A stretch of DNA of 17,108 nt from Mycobacterium sp. (GTDB lineage Bacteria > Actinomycetota > Actinomycetes > Mycobacteriales > Mycobacteriaceae), in the NCBI GenBank assembly GCA_023264755.1, contig JAHFVB010000029.1, positions 1 through 17,108 on the forward strand, written 5' to 3'. The position numbers were made by a program, and so were the translations under genes. Of the stretch, positions 8,022 through 15,392 are shown piece by piece. The notes under the pieces were generated by a model, which saw nothing but the letters and a program-made list of their open reading frames with translations, did not search any database and was not told where the DNA came from. Numbering within the stretch: position 1 is the first letter of the stretch; each line of letters begins with the position of its first letter.

Positions 8022-8044
8022 CCAGCCCTGACGACGTGGGCTGG
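8022..8044. repeat. Inverted repeat in the divergent intergenic region
   Basis: Arms CCAGCCC and GGGCTGG (7 bp, perfect) with a nine-base loop, between the minus-strand phosphotransferase remnant and the plus-strand exported-protein gene. It lies 57-79 bases before that gene's ATG. It could be a regulator site or a 5'-UTR hairpin. I see no clear -35/-10 pair around it. Confidence 0.35.
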
Positions 8045-8100
8045 TCGGCGCGCCATGCTAAACGCACCAAGTTTCCACTACGAGAGAACCGGAGCCCATC

Positions 8101-8370
8101 ATGAAGAACTCGATCAAGCGCATCACCCCGTGGCTGGCCGCCTTCGCCATCGGCGGGGCCGTCGTGCTGACCCCCGTCGCCAACGCCGCCACACATCCAG
8201 CATCCGTCGCGGTCGCCGCGCCTGCAGCGACGAGTCCCGGCACGGGCTCGGGCACCGACCCACTGCTGCCCTACGGCCCCCTGCCCCAGTCTCCGTACCG
8301 GCTGGGCTACGTCGACTCCAACCACGACGAGGCCAACACCGCCAACGGCGAACTGGACCTGCCGTTCTGA
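8101..8370 (+). CDS. Small exported protein of unknown function
   Basis: An 89-residue protein with a clear Sec signal peptide: basic start MKNSIKR, hydrophobic core about residues 11-25, and a signal peptidase site after VANA (residue 29). The mature chain of about 60 residues is Ala/Pro-rich, then reads GTDPLLPYGPLPQSPYRLGYVDSN and ends NGELDLPF. The second half, with its Gly-Tyr and Asn-rich part, looks like a conserved mycobacterial secreted micro-protein type, but I know no function. It has no cysteines, so it is not a lipoprotein. The start is supported by GGAG seven bases upstream. It is the only plus-strand gene and converges on the DUF2637 gene with 7 bases between stops. Confidence 0.85.
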   Translation: MKNSIKRITPWLAAFAIGGAVVLTPVANAATHPASVAVAAPAATSPGTGSGTDPLLPYGPLPQSPYRLGYVDSNHDEANTANGELDLPF

Positions 8371-8377
8371 GCCCGCG

Positions 8378-9187
8378 CTACACCGCCACCCGCTCGACGC
8401 TGACGTCACCAGAACGCAACAAGTCTCCACTGGCCGAGACGATTTCATCGACCACCCGGTGATCGATGTCGAGCTGGCGGCCGATCGCCTGGTGACTCAA
8501 CTGGCGCTCGTAGCTCAGGTGCAGCACGCTCGCGACGTCGTCGACCCCGAAGCCACGGGCCGCCTCGCGTGACGCGATGACCTCCGCCATGGACTCCCAT
8601 GGCTTCAGGGCGCCCACGGCGACCGGAGTATCGCGGTGCTCCGCAAGCTCGCTTGGCTCGGGGGCTACCACCGGTGACGGGGCCGGCGTCGGATGCTCGA
8701 CGTCGGCCCAGTCACCGATCGGCTGGCGGTGGGTCAGCGTAAGTACCGGCCGGCTACCCACCCTGATCAACAGGCTCAGCCCGTGGGTGGAGGCCAGCAG
8801 GCTGACCGGCGCCACCACGGCGATCGCGGCCGCCAGCCACGGACTCAGCGGTACCGAGGCGGGGATGAGCGCGTGTAATGCGTTGGCGCCCACACTGACT
8901 GCCGCCGAGGACGACAACACGATCCAGAAGTACCGGCGGCTGCGGTGTTGATCGCGGTGCCCGGCCAACGCGACCACCGCCATGGTGGCCTGCAATATGG
9001 TGCCGTCGACGATCAAGGGCCACAGCCAGGCCAGCCGTTCCGAGATGCCCGCCCGAGCGGCCAGGTCGCGCAGGGCGGCGAACGACAGCACGAAGCTAGC
9101 CACCCCGATGCCGACGGTGATGAGCACCGCAGCCGCCCTGGTGAACGCCAGTGACCGCCCGCCCAAGCCCTGGTCAGCTGCGGTCAT
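8378..9187 (-). CDS. DUF2637 membrane protein with C-terminal helical (HTH-like) domain
   Basis: A 269-residue protein. The N-terminal half has four membrane segments (about residues 16-38, 53-76, 86-109 and 117-141) with the DUF2637 pattern around WLWPLIVDGTILQATMAVVAL. DUF2637 includes actinobacterial proteins related to the plasmid-spread protein SpdB; the role in mycobacteria is not established. A polar, Pro-rich linker (about 145-195) leads to a cytoplasmic C-terminal domain (about 200-265) whose VDDVASVLHLSYERQLSHQA segment, followed by an IGRQLDID stretch, reads like two helix-turn-helix-type units. The ATG at 9187 follows an AGGAGG ribosome-binding sequence at four bases. Confidence 0.85.
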   Translation of the reverse strand: MTAADQGLGGRSLAFTRAAAVLITVGIGVASFVLSFAALRDLAARAGISERLAWLWPLIVDGTILQATMAVVALAGHRDQHRSRRYFWIVLSSSAAVSVGANALHALIPASVPLSPWLAAAIAVVAPVSLLASTHGLSLLIRVGSRPVLTLTHRQPIGDWADVEHPTPAPSPVVAPEPSELAEHRDTPVAVGALKPWESMAEVIASREAARGFGVDDVASVLHLSYERQLSHQAIGRQLDIDHRVVDEIVSASGDLLRSGDVSVERVAV

Positions 9188-9365
9188 TGGCCCTCCTCGT
9201 TCCGATGGCGGTGTGCCACGGCACGATCTTGCCCGTTGCCACCGACAACGGGTTTGACTGCACTTCGGGGCGTGCGCCCCAATCCACGGCGACGATCGCC
9301 TTGATCAGTCGGTCGGGTGTCTCCAGCTGCGAAAGGTGGCCGATGCCACCCCGCTCGCATCGCAC
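9174..9365 (-). pseudogene. C-terminal remnant of an alpha/beta-hydrolase
   Basis: A 63-codon frame that begins almost at once with GGIGHLSQLETPDRLIKAIVAVD. This matches the end of alpha/beta-hydrolases, where GxGHxxxLExPDRL carries the catalytic histidine and the last helix. No nucleophile elbow or lid precedes it; the methyltransferase gene ends only 7 bases away. It is therefore probably a leftover after deletion of about 200 codons. Its end overlaps the first 14 bases of the DUF2637 gene and it contains that gene's ribosome-binding site. Confidence 0.5.
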
Positions 9366-9371
9366 TCACGG

Positions 9372-10058
9372 CTATGCGTATCCGACCCACCCTCGGAAGT
9401 TGAACGCCGAGAAGAATTCCGTGACGGTGGTGAAGCCGGCCCGCTCCAGAATGGCGCGGTCTTGCTCGGGTGCCAGGACGGGCACCTCGGATTCGATTGC
9501 AGCGCGCGCCCGCTGGGTGTCAACCGGATCGATGCCCGACGCGATGAGGTACGCCACGTGCCGGTCTATCCACCTCCGTCGTTCGGCTTCATCGCGCTGC
9601 GCAATGCTCAGATGCATCACCACGAATGGCGCCCCCGGCGCCAACCGGCGGCGCACCTCGATGACCGTGCGCAGTCGTTCTTCACGTGGAAGGAAGTGCA
9701 GCGTCAGCAGACTGGTCGCAGCATTGAAGGGACCAGGCGGTGCGCCGTCGATGTATCCGTTGTGCATCGTCACCCGCGACGCATCGGGTCCGAGGGTCTC
9801 CACCGCGATTTCCAGCATGGCAGCCGATGGATCGACGGCATCGAAGGTCCACCCGTGATGTGCCTCCGCCAGTGCCTTGGTCTCTAGCCCTCCCCCGGCC
9901 CCCAGCACTAGCACCCTGGCGTCGGGCGGCGCGTGTTCGTCGATGAGGACGCCGACCATGCGATGGACGTCGGCGAGGGCGGGCACCAGCTGCCCGGCGC
10001 GTTTCGCGTACATCGCAACGTGGGAAGGATCGTCGAACGGGTTCGGTGATGTGGTCAC
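9372..10058 (-). CDS. Class I SAM-dependent methyltransferase
   Basis: A 228-residue protein with the Rossmann-type methyltransferase fold. Motif I is VLVLGAGGG (residues 49-57), an acidic Asp in AVDPSAAML (D76) would bind the SAM ribose, FNAATSLLTLHFLP (about 111-124) forms motif IV, and LRTVIEVRRRLAPGAPFVVMHL (129-150) is the typical post-motif III helix and strand. Size and order fit type 12 small-molecule methyltransferases; the substrate is unknown. I chose GTG at 10058, which gives the family-like beginning NPFDDPSHVAMYA; its ribosome-binding site is weak. A TTG further upstream at 10115 would run through the hairpin at 10089-10106 and is less likely. Confidence 0.88.
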   Translation of the reverse strand: MTTSPNPFDDPSHVAMYAKRAGQLVPALADVHRMVGVLIDEHAPPDARVLVLGAGGGLETKALAEAHHGWTFDAVDPSAAMLEIAVETLGPDASRVTMHNGYIDGAPPGPFNAATSLLTLHFLPREERLRTVIEVRRRLAPGAPFVVMHLSIAQRDEAERRRWIDRHVAYLIASGIDPVDTQRARAAIESEVPVLAPEQDRAILERAGFTTVTEFFSAFNFRGWVGYA

Positions 10059-10088
10059 CCCACGATGGTGCTCGTGATGGTTCAGTTG

Positions 10089-10106
10089 CGGCAAGTGTGC
10101 TTGCCG
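10089..10106 (-). terminator. Hairpin between the surface-protein gene and the methyltransferase gene
   Basis: Perfect 7-bp stem CGGCAAG/CTTGCCG with a TGTG loop, 36 bases after the stop of the 684-residue protein and about 30 bases before the methyltransferase GTG (minus strand). Position suggests a terminator for the exported-protein gene; no T-run follows, so an operator is an alternative. Confidence 0.4.
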
Positions 10107-10141
10107 TTTGGGCAAATCAAGTGGTGGCCGAAGATCTGCGG

Positions 10142-12196
10142 CTACCCGGCCTTGGCCTTCTCGGTCGTCTTTTGCGTCGTCTTCTGCGCCGTCTTCTGTG
10201 TCGTCGACTTCACCGTGTCCTTGACGGTCTTCTGCGCCCCGTCGACGGTCTTCTTGACCTGCGCTTCACCATCTTTGGCGATCTTGTTCAGCGTCGCGCT
10301 GGTCGTCTTGACCGACTTCTCGATGTCGGCCGAGGCCTTCGCCGCCGCGGCCTTCGTCTTGGCATTCGCGGTCGCGATGCTCGTCTTGAGCTGGGTGTTC
10401 GCGTCCCGTACCTGATTCTGGACGTTGGTCAGCGGATCAGTGGAGGTCTGATCCTTCCCCACGGCAGCCTGCTTGTTGGCGACGGTGTCCGTCGTGCTCG
10501 ACGACTTCACCAGCGTCTGTGCGGTGGCCTGGGTACCGGCCGCCGGGACGACCGGTTGGTGGGCCCCGGGCAGTTGGTACGACACGTCGGCGATGGCGGC
10601 GGTCGCCTGCTCCAGTGCGTCGGCTCCGTCGTTGACCCACGACCCGATGTTCTCGTTGAGGTAGTTCGTGTACTGCGTCGCGACGGGCGTGACCGTGGCG
10701 GCATAGGCCTGGCCAAGAACGGACGACACGGAGGCTCCCGCATCGGGAAGCCCGAGCAGCTCTGTGACACTGGTCAACTGGGTCGGATCAACCGCCCTTG
10801 CCACGGTGAACATGGTGTTCAGCGCGGATGCGCTGAGCACCCCGTCGGCGGACTGCTGGGTGGGAGCGGTGCCCACCTTGAAGGCCGGCGTCAGCCCGAT
10901 GGTGTACAACGATGGTCCGCTGAAGCCAAAGCCGCTGTCGCCCAGATAGAACGAACCCATGGAATAGACGATCGGCACCGTGCCCACCGGGGTGACCAGC
11001 ACACCGACGTTCTGCCCGTTGCTGTAGTCGATGCCGTTGGTCCCGTAGTAGTTCGCGCCCTGAACGTTCAGGTTGGTGTAGCTGATCCCCAACGACGGAA
11101 TGCTGAACGACGACAGCGAGACGCCGCCGATGGTGTCGACCCCCGTGGCGGTGGGCAGCACGAGTCCCGGGGTGCCCAACACGCCGTACGTCGCCAGGTC
11201 CCCCGGCAGGGTCACCCCGGCCGCCGCGATCGGCACGGCCACGACGGTGTCGGTGGTCGACAGCAGCAGCACGGGTCCGACGTCCAGGGTCGGCATCGTG
11301 ACCAAGTAGCCCACCGAACCCCCCAGCGGAAGCCCGTAGGTGCCCCCAGCGCTCGGCATCCACGCGGTGATGGCGGGTGTGCTGATGCCGTTGGTCTGTC
11401 CAAGCACAGCGTTGACGGCCGCCGACAACCCGGGAACCGAGGAAAGCGGCTTGCCACCAACTATGACGTTTTTGAGAATCCCGTCGATCAGCTTCCCTGC
11501 CGTGAGCGACGGTAACTGAGCGAAGAAGTTCGTCGCCGTGGTCGAACCCTCGAGCCCCATCAGCGTGCCGAGCCCGCCCAGCGGCAGGTCGTACTCGGAG
11601 TGATAGGTGGTCAGCGACGCCGTGAGTCCGGGGATCAGGTCGGCCAGCGACACCGTGCCCGGCAGCCCCGGCACCTTGTCGATCAGCACGAGTGCGCCTT
11701 GGACCCCACTGAGGACCGTCTCGAGCGCCGTCACGGTCGACCCGAGCGCAGCACTCGCCCCGCCGAAGACACTCGAAAGCTCCGAACCGGCGCCGGACGG
11801 GAGACCGGGCACACCGCCCACGTCCGGAGCGTCGAGTGTGTCGAGTACCGCCTGGAGTGCGACGATCACGCCCGAGATCGTGAGCAGATCGGCCTGGGTC
11901 GTCCCCGCTTCTACCGAGCCGCCGGTGGCGGCCACCACCGGCTGCACGACGGAAGCCAGCGCGCCCTGGAAGTTGCCCTGGGCGAACAGCGTGTTGTTCG
12001 TGCTGTTCGACAGGCTGGTGATGAGCTTGGTGTAGTCGGGTCCGGTGGACGCGGCCAGCGCGACGGGCACGGATGACACCGGGTGCTGCGGCGCCGGAGC
12101 GGCGCCGACGGTTAAGCAGGTCGCCGTCGCCGAGGCGGCGCCGATCAGCGCGACCTTCTGGGAGCGCTGGCTTTGCTTGCGGTGCTTGGACGCCAC
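10142..12196 (-). CDS. Large exported, probably cell-surface protein with lysine-rich C-terminal tail
   Basis: A 684-residue protein I cannot assign to a named gene. The basic start (ASKHRKQSQRSQK) and hydrophobic stretch (VALIGAASATATCLTVGAA) form a signal peptide with likely cleavage near residue 35-45. The body (about 50-560) is rich in Gly, Ala, Ser, Thr and Val, nearly without Lys or Cys, resembling large mycobacterial surface proteins predicted to be beta-rich. The last 92 residues change abruptly: about 18 lysines, mainly helical, ending in QKTAQKTTQKTTEKAKAG repeats, reminiscent of the heparin-binding tail of HBHA. The GTG at 12196 was chosen because GAGGGG lies nine bases upstream and the signal peptide starts there; the frame is open to 12298. 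Confidence 0.82.
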   Translation of the reverse strand: MASKHRKQSQRSQKVALIGAASATATCLTVGAAPAPQHPVSSVPVALAASTGPDYTKLITSLSNSTNNTLFAQGNFQGALASVVQPVVAATGGSVEAGTTQADLLTISGVIVALQAVLDTLDAPDVGGVPGLPSGAGSELSSVFGGASAALGSTVTALETVLSGVQGALVLIDKVPGLPGTVSLADLIPGLTASLTTYHSEYDLPLGGLGTLMGLEGSTTATNFFAQLPSLTAGKLIDGILKNVIVGGKPLSSVPGLSAAVNAVLGQTNGISTPAITAWMPSAGGTYGLPLGGSVGYLVTMPTLDVGPVLLLSTTDTVVAVPIAAAGVTLPGDLATYGVLGTPGLVLPTATGVDTIGGVSLSSFSIPSLGISYTNLNVQGANYYGTNGIDYSNGQNVGVLVTPVGTVPIVYSMGSFYLGDSGFGFSGPSLYTIGLTPAFKVGTAPTQQSADGVLSASALNTMFTVARAVDPTQLTSVTELLGLPDAGASVSSVLGQAYAATVTPVATQYTNYLNENIGSWVNDGADALEQATAAIADVSYQLPGAHQPVVPAAGTQATAQTLVKSSSTTDTVANKQAAVGKDQTSTDPLTNVQNQVRDANTQLKTSIATANAKTKAAAAKASADIEKSVKTTSATLNKIAKDGEAQVKKTVDGAQKTVKDTVKSTTQKTAQKTTQKTTEKAKAG
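10164..10199. repeat. 12-bp tandem repeat (three units) coding Gln-Lys-Thr-Thr
   Basis: Three neighbouring 12-base units (gtcgtcttttgc, gtcgtcttctgc, gccgtcttctgt on the plus strand) encode the QKTT/QKTA/QKTT repeats at the end of the 684-residue exported protein. The units differ at a few positions. In-frame change in copy number would lengthen or shorten the lysine-rich tail. Confidence 0.75.
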
Positions 12197-12457
12197 GTAA
12201 CTGATCCCCTCGTCTGTCTGCTCAGCTTGGCCTCCGGACGTTAACAGACCGATCTCGCGGGTCGGTTGAGATTGCTGCAAAATTGTCGTCGGCTTCAATC
12301 ACGCGGCGAGCAGGCCTGCGCTCAACGCGGCTGTCAATTCCTTCGCCGCTGGTAAGAGCCATGTTTGCCGTCGTTCGTTACGGCGGCTGGACAATTCGGA
12401 ACCTACCGAACGGTAAGTTGCCAAAATTGTATGTCGCGGTGAATCCCGCGGGTGAAA
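12197..12457. other. Intergenic region upstream of the surface-protein gene
   Basis: A 261-base gap between two minus-strand genes. It is less GC-rich than the flanks. It holds a palindrome (12400-12419) and, on the minus strand, a perfect -35-like TTGACA (12332-12337), but I find no convincing -10 at 16-19 bases from it. The promoter of the 684-residue protein is most likely in this gap. Confidence 0.5.
12400..12419. promoter_or_regulatory. 20-bp palindrome, probable operator
   Basis: Plus strand AACCTACCGAACGGTAAGTT: two 10-base halves match with nine of ten pairs, the core TACCG-AA-CGGTA being perfect. It sits about 200 bases before the GTG of the 684-residue exported protein and after the stop of the M15-like gene. 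The core form resembles sites bound by TetR-type dimers, but no regulator gene is in the window. Confidence 0.5.
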
Positions 12458-13147
12458 TCAGCGGTAGTAAAGCTCGCCACCACTGGGGTATCCCCCACCA
12501 GTAGTGGTGATGTGCACGTGGTCGTAATGGCCGGCAATGGACCCTTGCGGACCATTGGGCGTGTAGTACACGCCACGCCAGATGGCATCTTGCAGCCCAA
12601 AGCGAGCCGCATTCTTCAGCGCGAAGGCCACGATCTGATTGCCAAGCGCGATGCCCTCGGCGCTGCTCGGGTTGGGGATCATCACGTCGAGCGCCAGGCC
12701 GTCGGGATGCCATCTCAACGCGTCCGGACGTACCCCGCCCATGCTGCGGATTTCGGGGAAGACCGCGCTGATCACGCGCGACGCGAGGATGGTCTTGACC
12801 TGCAGGCCACGCTCGGGGGCGTCCCCGACGGGGAGCAGTTGCGGGATGTCGATGATCCGCAATCTCGAGGCCGCGACCGATTGCACGCGGGGTGCGCTCA
12901 CCACCCACCCGGCGTTCTCGGTCGCCGCCGAGAACGCCGCCGGCGTCGCCGCCACGACCTGCAGACAGCACGCGCCGGCATCGCCGGCCACGGGCACGGA
13001 GTGGGTGGCCGCCGGCGTGACTTCGGGTCGCGTGGCGTGTGGATGCACGTCGGCCCCAAGGGCGAATAGCACCGCCATCGGGGCGACGGCCACGGCCAGA
13101 ATCCCCGACGACTTCCGTCGGGTGGTGGGAATTGTGTGCCGCCCCAT
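12458..13147 (-). CDS. Exported protein with M15-peptidase-like metal motif (ARB-07466/VldE-like C-terminal domain)
   Basis: A 229-residue exported protein. A signal peptide or anchor lies at residues 12-33 after a basic start (GRHTIPTTRRK). The C-terminal domain (about 115-222) holds WHPDGLALD (146-154), which fits the M15 pattern HxxGxAxD (H147, D154), and GHYDHVHIT (206-214) with H210 and H212 as HxH. This is the zinc-ligand layout of D-Ala-D-Ala peptidase/hedgehog-type folds, and mycobacterial proteins of this kind are annotated with an ARB-07466-like C-terminal domain. A cysteine pair (C60, C61) is unusual. A cell-wall-related hydrolase is possible, activity unproven. ATG at 13147 preferred over a TTG at 13156. 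Confidence 0.78.
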   Translation of the reverse strand: MGRHTIPTTRRKSSGILAVAVAPMAVLFALGADVHPHATRPEVTPAATHSVPVAGDAGACCLQVVAATPAAFSAATENAGWVVSAPRVQSVAASRLRIIDIPQLLPVGDAPERGLQVKTILASRVISAVFPEIRSMGGVRPDALRWHPDGLALDVMIPNPSSAEGIALGNQIVAFALKNAARFGLQDAIWRGVYYTPNGPQGSIAGHYDHVHITTTGGGYPSGGELYYR

Positions 13148-13156
13148 GGAAGGCAA

Positions 13157-13185
13157 TGTATATCAAATCGTTATAACCGCTCCAA
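13157..13185 (-). promoter_or_regulatory. Putative sigma-70-type promoter for the M15-like exported protein
   Basis: On the minus strand, TTGGAG (13180-13185) and TATACA (13157-13162) are separated by exactly 17 bases; each matches consensus in four of six positions. The expected transcription start falls within about 2 bases of the ATG at 13147. There is no ribosome-binding sequence before this ATG. Both points suit a leaderless mRNA, which is common in mycobacteria. The surrounding 60 bases are unusually AT-rich. Confidence 0.5.
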
Positions 13186-13258
13186 TTTCGCGAGTATTGG
13201 CTGGCGAATTGGTTGGTTTGCGCAGTTCAGCGGCGCCCTCAATGGGCCGTCCGCGAAC

Positions 13259-14527
13259 TCAGAACGCGTTCGGGTCCTGCTGAATCGCGATCGGAACGGG
13301 GTGCTGATAGAGCTTCGAGGCGTTTTGCCACGTCACCTTCCGAATCACCGAATCAGGCAACCCGCGGACCTGCTCGTCGATGGTGCGCTGGGTGTGCGGC
13401 CACGTCGAGTCGCAGTGGGGGTAGTCGGCCTCGAGCAGGATGTTGTCCGTACCGATCCGCTCGTGCTGGACGAACGACGATTGATCCTCGACGGCGCAGA
13501 ACCAGAAGTTGCGCTTGAACACCTCGGCCGGGGAGAGCGCCTCCCCGAAGCGGCGCCAGGTGCCGTACATGTCGTGGTAGCTCAGCATGTGGTCGAGCCG
13601 GTCCAGCAGCCCCGCCACCCAGCCGATCCCCCCTTCGGAGAGACAGATCTTCAGGTCCGGGTAGCGGGTGCACAACCCCGAGTACAGCCAGTCGACCGCC
13701 GCGGTGATCGCGTAGGCGAAGAACAGCACGCCCGCCACGTCCGGTGGCGCGTCGTCGGTGGTCGACGGCGAGGTCCCCGACGACCCGATGTGCAGATTGA
13801 CCACGGTGCCCGTCTCCGCACACGCCGCCATCAGCGGATCCCAGTACCCGGAATGAATGGTCGGCAACCCCAGCAGCGCCGGATTCTCGCTGAACGTGAC
13901 GGCGTGAAATCCACGAGCGGCGTTCTCCCGGATCATCTTCGCGCCCACCGCGGGGTCCAGTAGCCACGGCAGCTGGCACGGGATGATCCGATCGGGGTGG
14001 GCGCCGGCCCAAGCCTCGAGGTGCCAGTCGTTCCACGCGCGCACGCAGGCCATCGCGAGGTCGCGGTCGGAGGTCACCTGTTGCAACCGCTGACCGGCGA
14101 AGCCGGGCAGGAACGACGGGAAGTTCAGCGACGCGTACACGCCGTTGAGATCCATGTCCTTGACGCGTGCCTCGATGTCCCAAGCGCCACGGCGCATTTC
14201 GTCGAAGCGGGCCGGTTCGAATCCGTACTCGGACACCGGGCGTCCGACGACGGCGTTGAAGCCCACGTTGGGTAGCGAGTGACCGTCGTACCTCCAGGTC
14301 TGACCGCCGTCCTCGGTGTCGACCACCCGCGGTGCGCGGTCGGCGAACTTGCGCGGGACCCGGCCCTCGAAGGTGTCCGGAGGCTCGACGATGTGGTCGT
14401 CGACGGAGATGACGGTGTAGAGCCGTGGTGCCCGTTCCGGTTCCGGCAGGAAGGTGACGCACCGGTCGGCGCCGGTCTTGGCGGTGGTGAAGCTCAGATT
14501 TCCCGCGAGCTCGTCGATGGAAGCCAT
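13259..14527 (-). CDS. Amidohydrolase family 2 (ACMSD-like) metal-dependent hydrolase
   Basis: A 422-residue protein of the amidohydrolase-2 (PF04909) superfamily. Near the N-terminus SVDDHIVEPP (41-50) supplies the DxH-type metal site, NLHIGSSG (244-251) a conserved histidine, LSEGGIGW (296-303) the EGG motif, and LEADYPHCDSTWP (365-377) the late aspartate D368. Such enzymes carry out decarboxylations or hydrolyses, often of aromatic or ring-cleavage acids; the substrate here is unknown. The ATG at 14527 follows GAGAGGG at six bases and starts 14 bases after the aldolase-like gene. The frame is open further upstream but overlaps that gene. It is the last gene of the putative three-gene operon. 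Confidence 0.9.
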   Translation of the reverse strand: MASIDELAGNLSFTTAKTGADRCVTFLPEPERAPRLYTVISVDDHIVEPPDTFEGRVPRKFADRAPRVVDTEDGGQTWRYDGHSLPNVGFNAVVGRPVSEYGFEPARFDEMRRGAWDIEARVKDMDLNGVYASLNFPSFLPGFAGQRLQQVTSDRDLAMACVRAWNDWHLEAWAGAHPDRIIPCQLPWLLDPAVGAKMIRENAARGFHAVTFSENPALLGLPTIHSGYWDPLMAACAETGTVVNLHIGSSGTSPSTTDDAPPDVAGVLFFAYAITAAVDWLYSGLCTRYPDLKICLSEGGIGWVAGLLDRLDHMLSYHDMYGTWRRFGEALSPAEVFKRNFWFCAVEDQSSFVQHERIGTDNILLEADYPHCDSTWPHTQRTIDEQVRGLPDSVIRKVTWQNASKLYQHPVPIAIQQDPNAF

Positions 14528-14541
14528 GTGGTGGACCCTCT

Positions 14542-15315
14542 CTAACTCAGCACGCCGCGGTCGGCCTTGATGGTCATCCGGGCCGCCCCGGCCCAGTACA
14601 CGTCCGCCGCCCGTTCGATGAGCGAGGCCTTCATGCCCACCATGTCGCCACGGCTCATCTGCACGGGCGTCCGCCCGGTGAGCATGACGTCGTAGGCCAG
14701 CCGACACACGCGCTCGACGGAGGCCGCCCGGTAGACCGCTTCGGCGATGTTGCGGCCGGTGACGATGACCCCGTGGTTGGCCAACAGCACCAGGTGTGCC
14801 GAGCCGATCTGCTCGACCAGTTCCGTTGCCCGCCAAGGTGTATCGATCTCACCGTCGTACTCGGGCACCAGATGCATGTCGTCGAGGAACAAGGCGCCGG
14901 TTTGGTGGACCAATTCGGGAAGTACGCCGAGTGCGGCGAGCAGGCTGACGTAGTACGGATGGTTGTGGATGACCACCCGCGCGTCCGGATGCAACCGGTG
15001 CAGTTCGGTGTGCAGGTGGATGGCCGGAGTGACGTCCCAGCGGCCGCGGACCACCCGGGCCTGCTCGTCGACGACGCAGATGTCCGAGGCGGTGAGCTCC
15101 TGCCACCACAGGCCCCACGGATTGACCAACATGTCGGTCTGGCCGGCGGGCTGCCAGGTGATGTGCCCGGCCATGTTCTCGGCGAACCCGAGCTCGGCGA
15201 GGTGCCGGAAGGCGACCGCCAGGGTCTGCTCCTCGGTGAGCTCGACACCGATCGGCGGGACCTTCGCCGGCGCCCACACCTCCAGCCCGCCCCGCCGCAC
15301 CGGTTCTGTGGTCAT
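14542..15315 (-). CDS. Class II aldolase/adducin family protein
   Basis: A 257-residue protein with the class II aldolase fold: ENMAGHITWQ near residue 46-55, VIHNHP (115-120) with H117 and H119, and LANHGVIVTG (178-187) with H181, the three expected zinc ligands. Aligned by eye to fuculose-phosphate aldolase, the SSE segment that carries the catalytic glutamate is replaced by TPAIHLH (96-102), so a true aldol cleavage is doubtful; a decarboxylase, epimerase or hydratase-like role is possible. The ATG at 15315 lies at the end of a 77-bp repeat unit, which provides its GGGGGAG ribosome-binding site at seven bases and an ATGA overlap with a 26-codon ORF in the repeat. Confidence 0.9.
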   Translation of the reverse strand: MTTEPVRRGGLEVWAPAKVPPIGVELTEEQTLAVAFRHLAELGFAENMAGHITWQPAGQTDMLVNPWGLWWQELTASDICVVDEQARVVRGRWDVTPAIHLHTELHRLHPDARVVIHNHPYYVSLLAALGVLPELVHQTGALFLDDMHLVPEYDGEIDTPWRATELVEQIGSAHLVLLANHGVIVTGRNIAEAVYRAASVERVCRLAYDVMLTGRTPVQMSRGDMVGMKASLIERAADVYWAGAARMTIKADRGVLS

Positions 15316-15392
15316 GTCTCGACTCCCCCTCGCTCCGGTCCTCGCTCGTCCCTCGCTGCGATCCTCACTCGCGCTCGTCTTCGGGTCGTCAT
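15312..15392 (-). CDS. 26-residue ORF inside the 77-bp repeat unit next to the aldolase-like gene
   Basis: ATG at 15392 (at the boundary of the two repeat units) to a TGA that overlaps the aldolase-like ATG. The product is very basic: MTTRRRARVRIAARDE followed by RGPERGGVET. A protein function is doubtful; the ORF more likely keeps ribosomes moving from the ligase to the aldolase-like gene, as proposed for ORFs in MIRU elements. The matching ORF in the other unit (15419-15469) is stopped after 16 codons by a CGA-to-TGA change. Confidence 0.3.
   Translation of the reverse strand: MTTRRRARVRIAARDERGPERGGVET

Noticed and set aside
10046..11515. 489-codon plus-strand frame opposite the exported surface protein
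   Set aside because: Arg/Gly-rich low-complexity composition without domains; the minus-strand protein has a signal peptide, a ribosome-binding site and an ordered tail.
12332..12337. TTGACA as a promoter of the surface-protein gene
   Set aside because: No acceptable -10 hexamer lies 16-19 bases downstream, so it is recorded only as part of the intergenic region.
14528..14836. N-terminal extension of the amidohydrolase into the aldolase-like gene
   Set aside because: The ATG at 14527 has a good ribosome-binding site and the extension has no amidohydrolase character.
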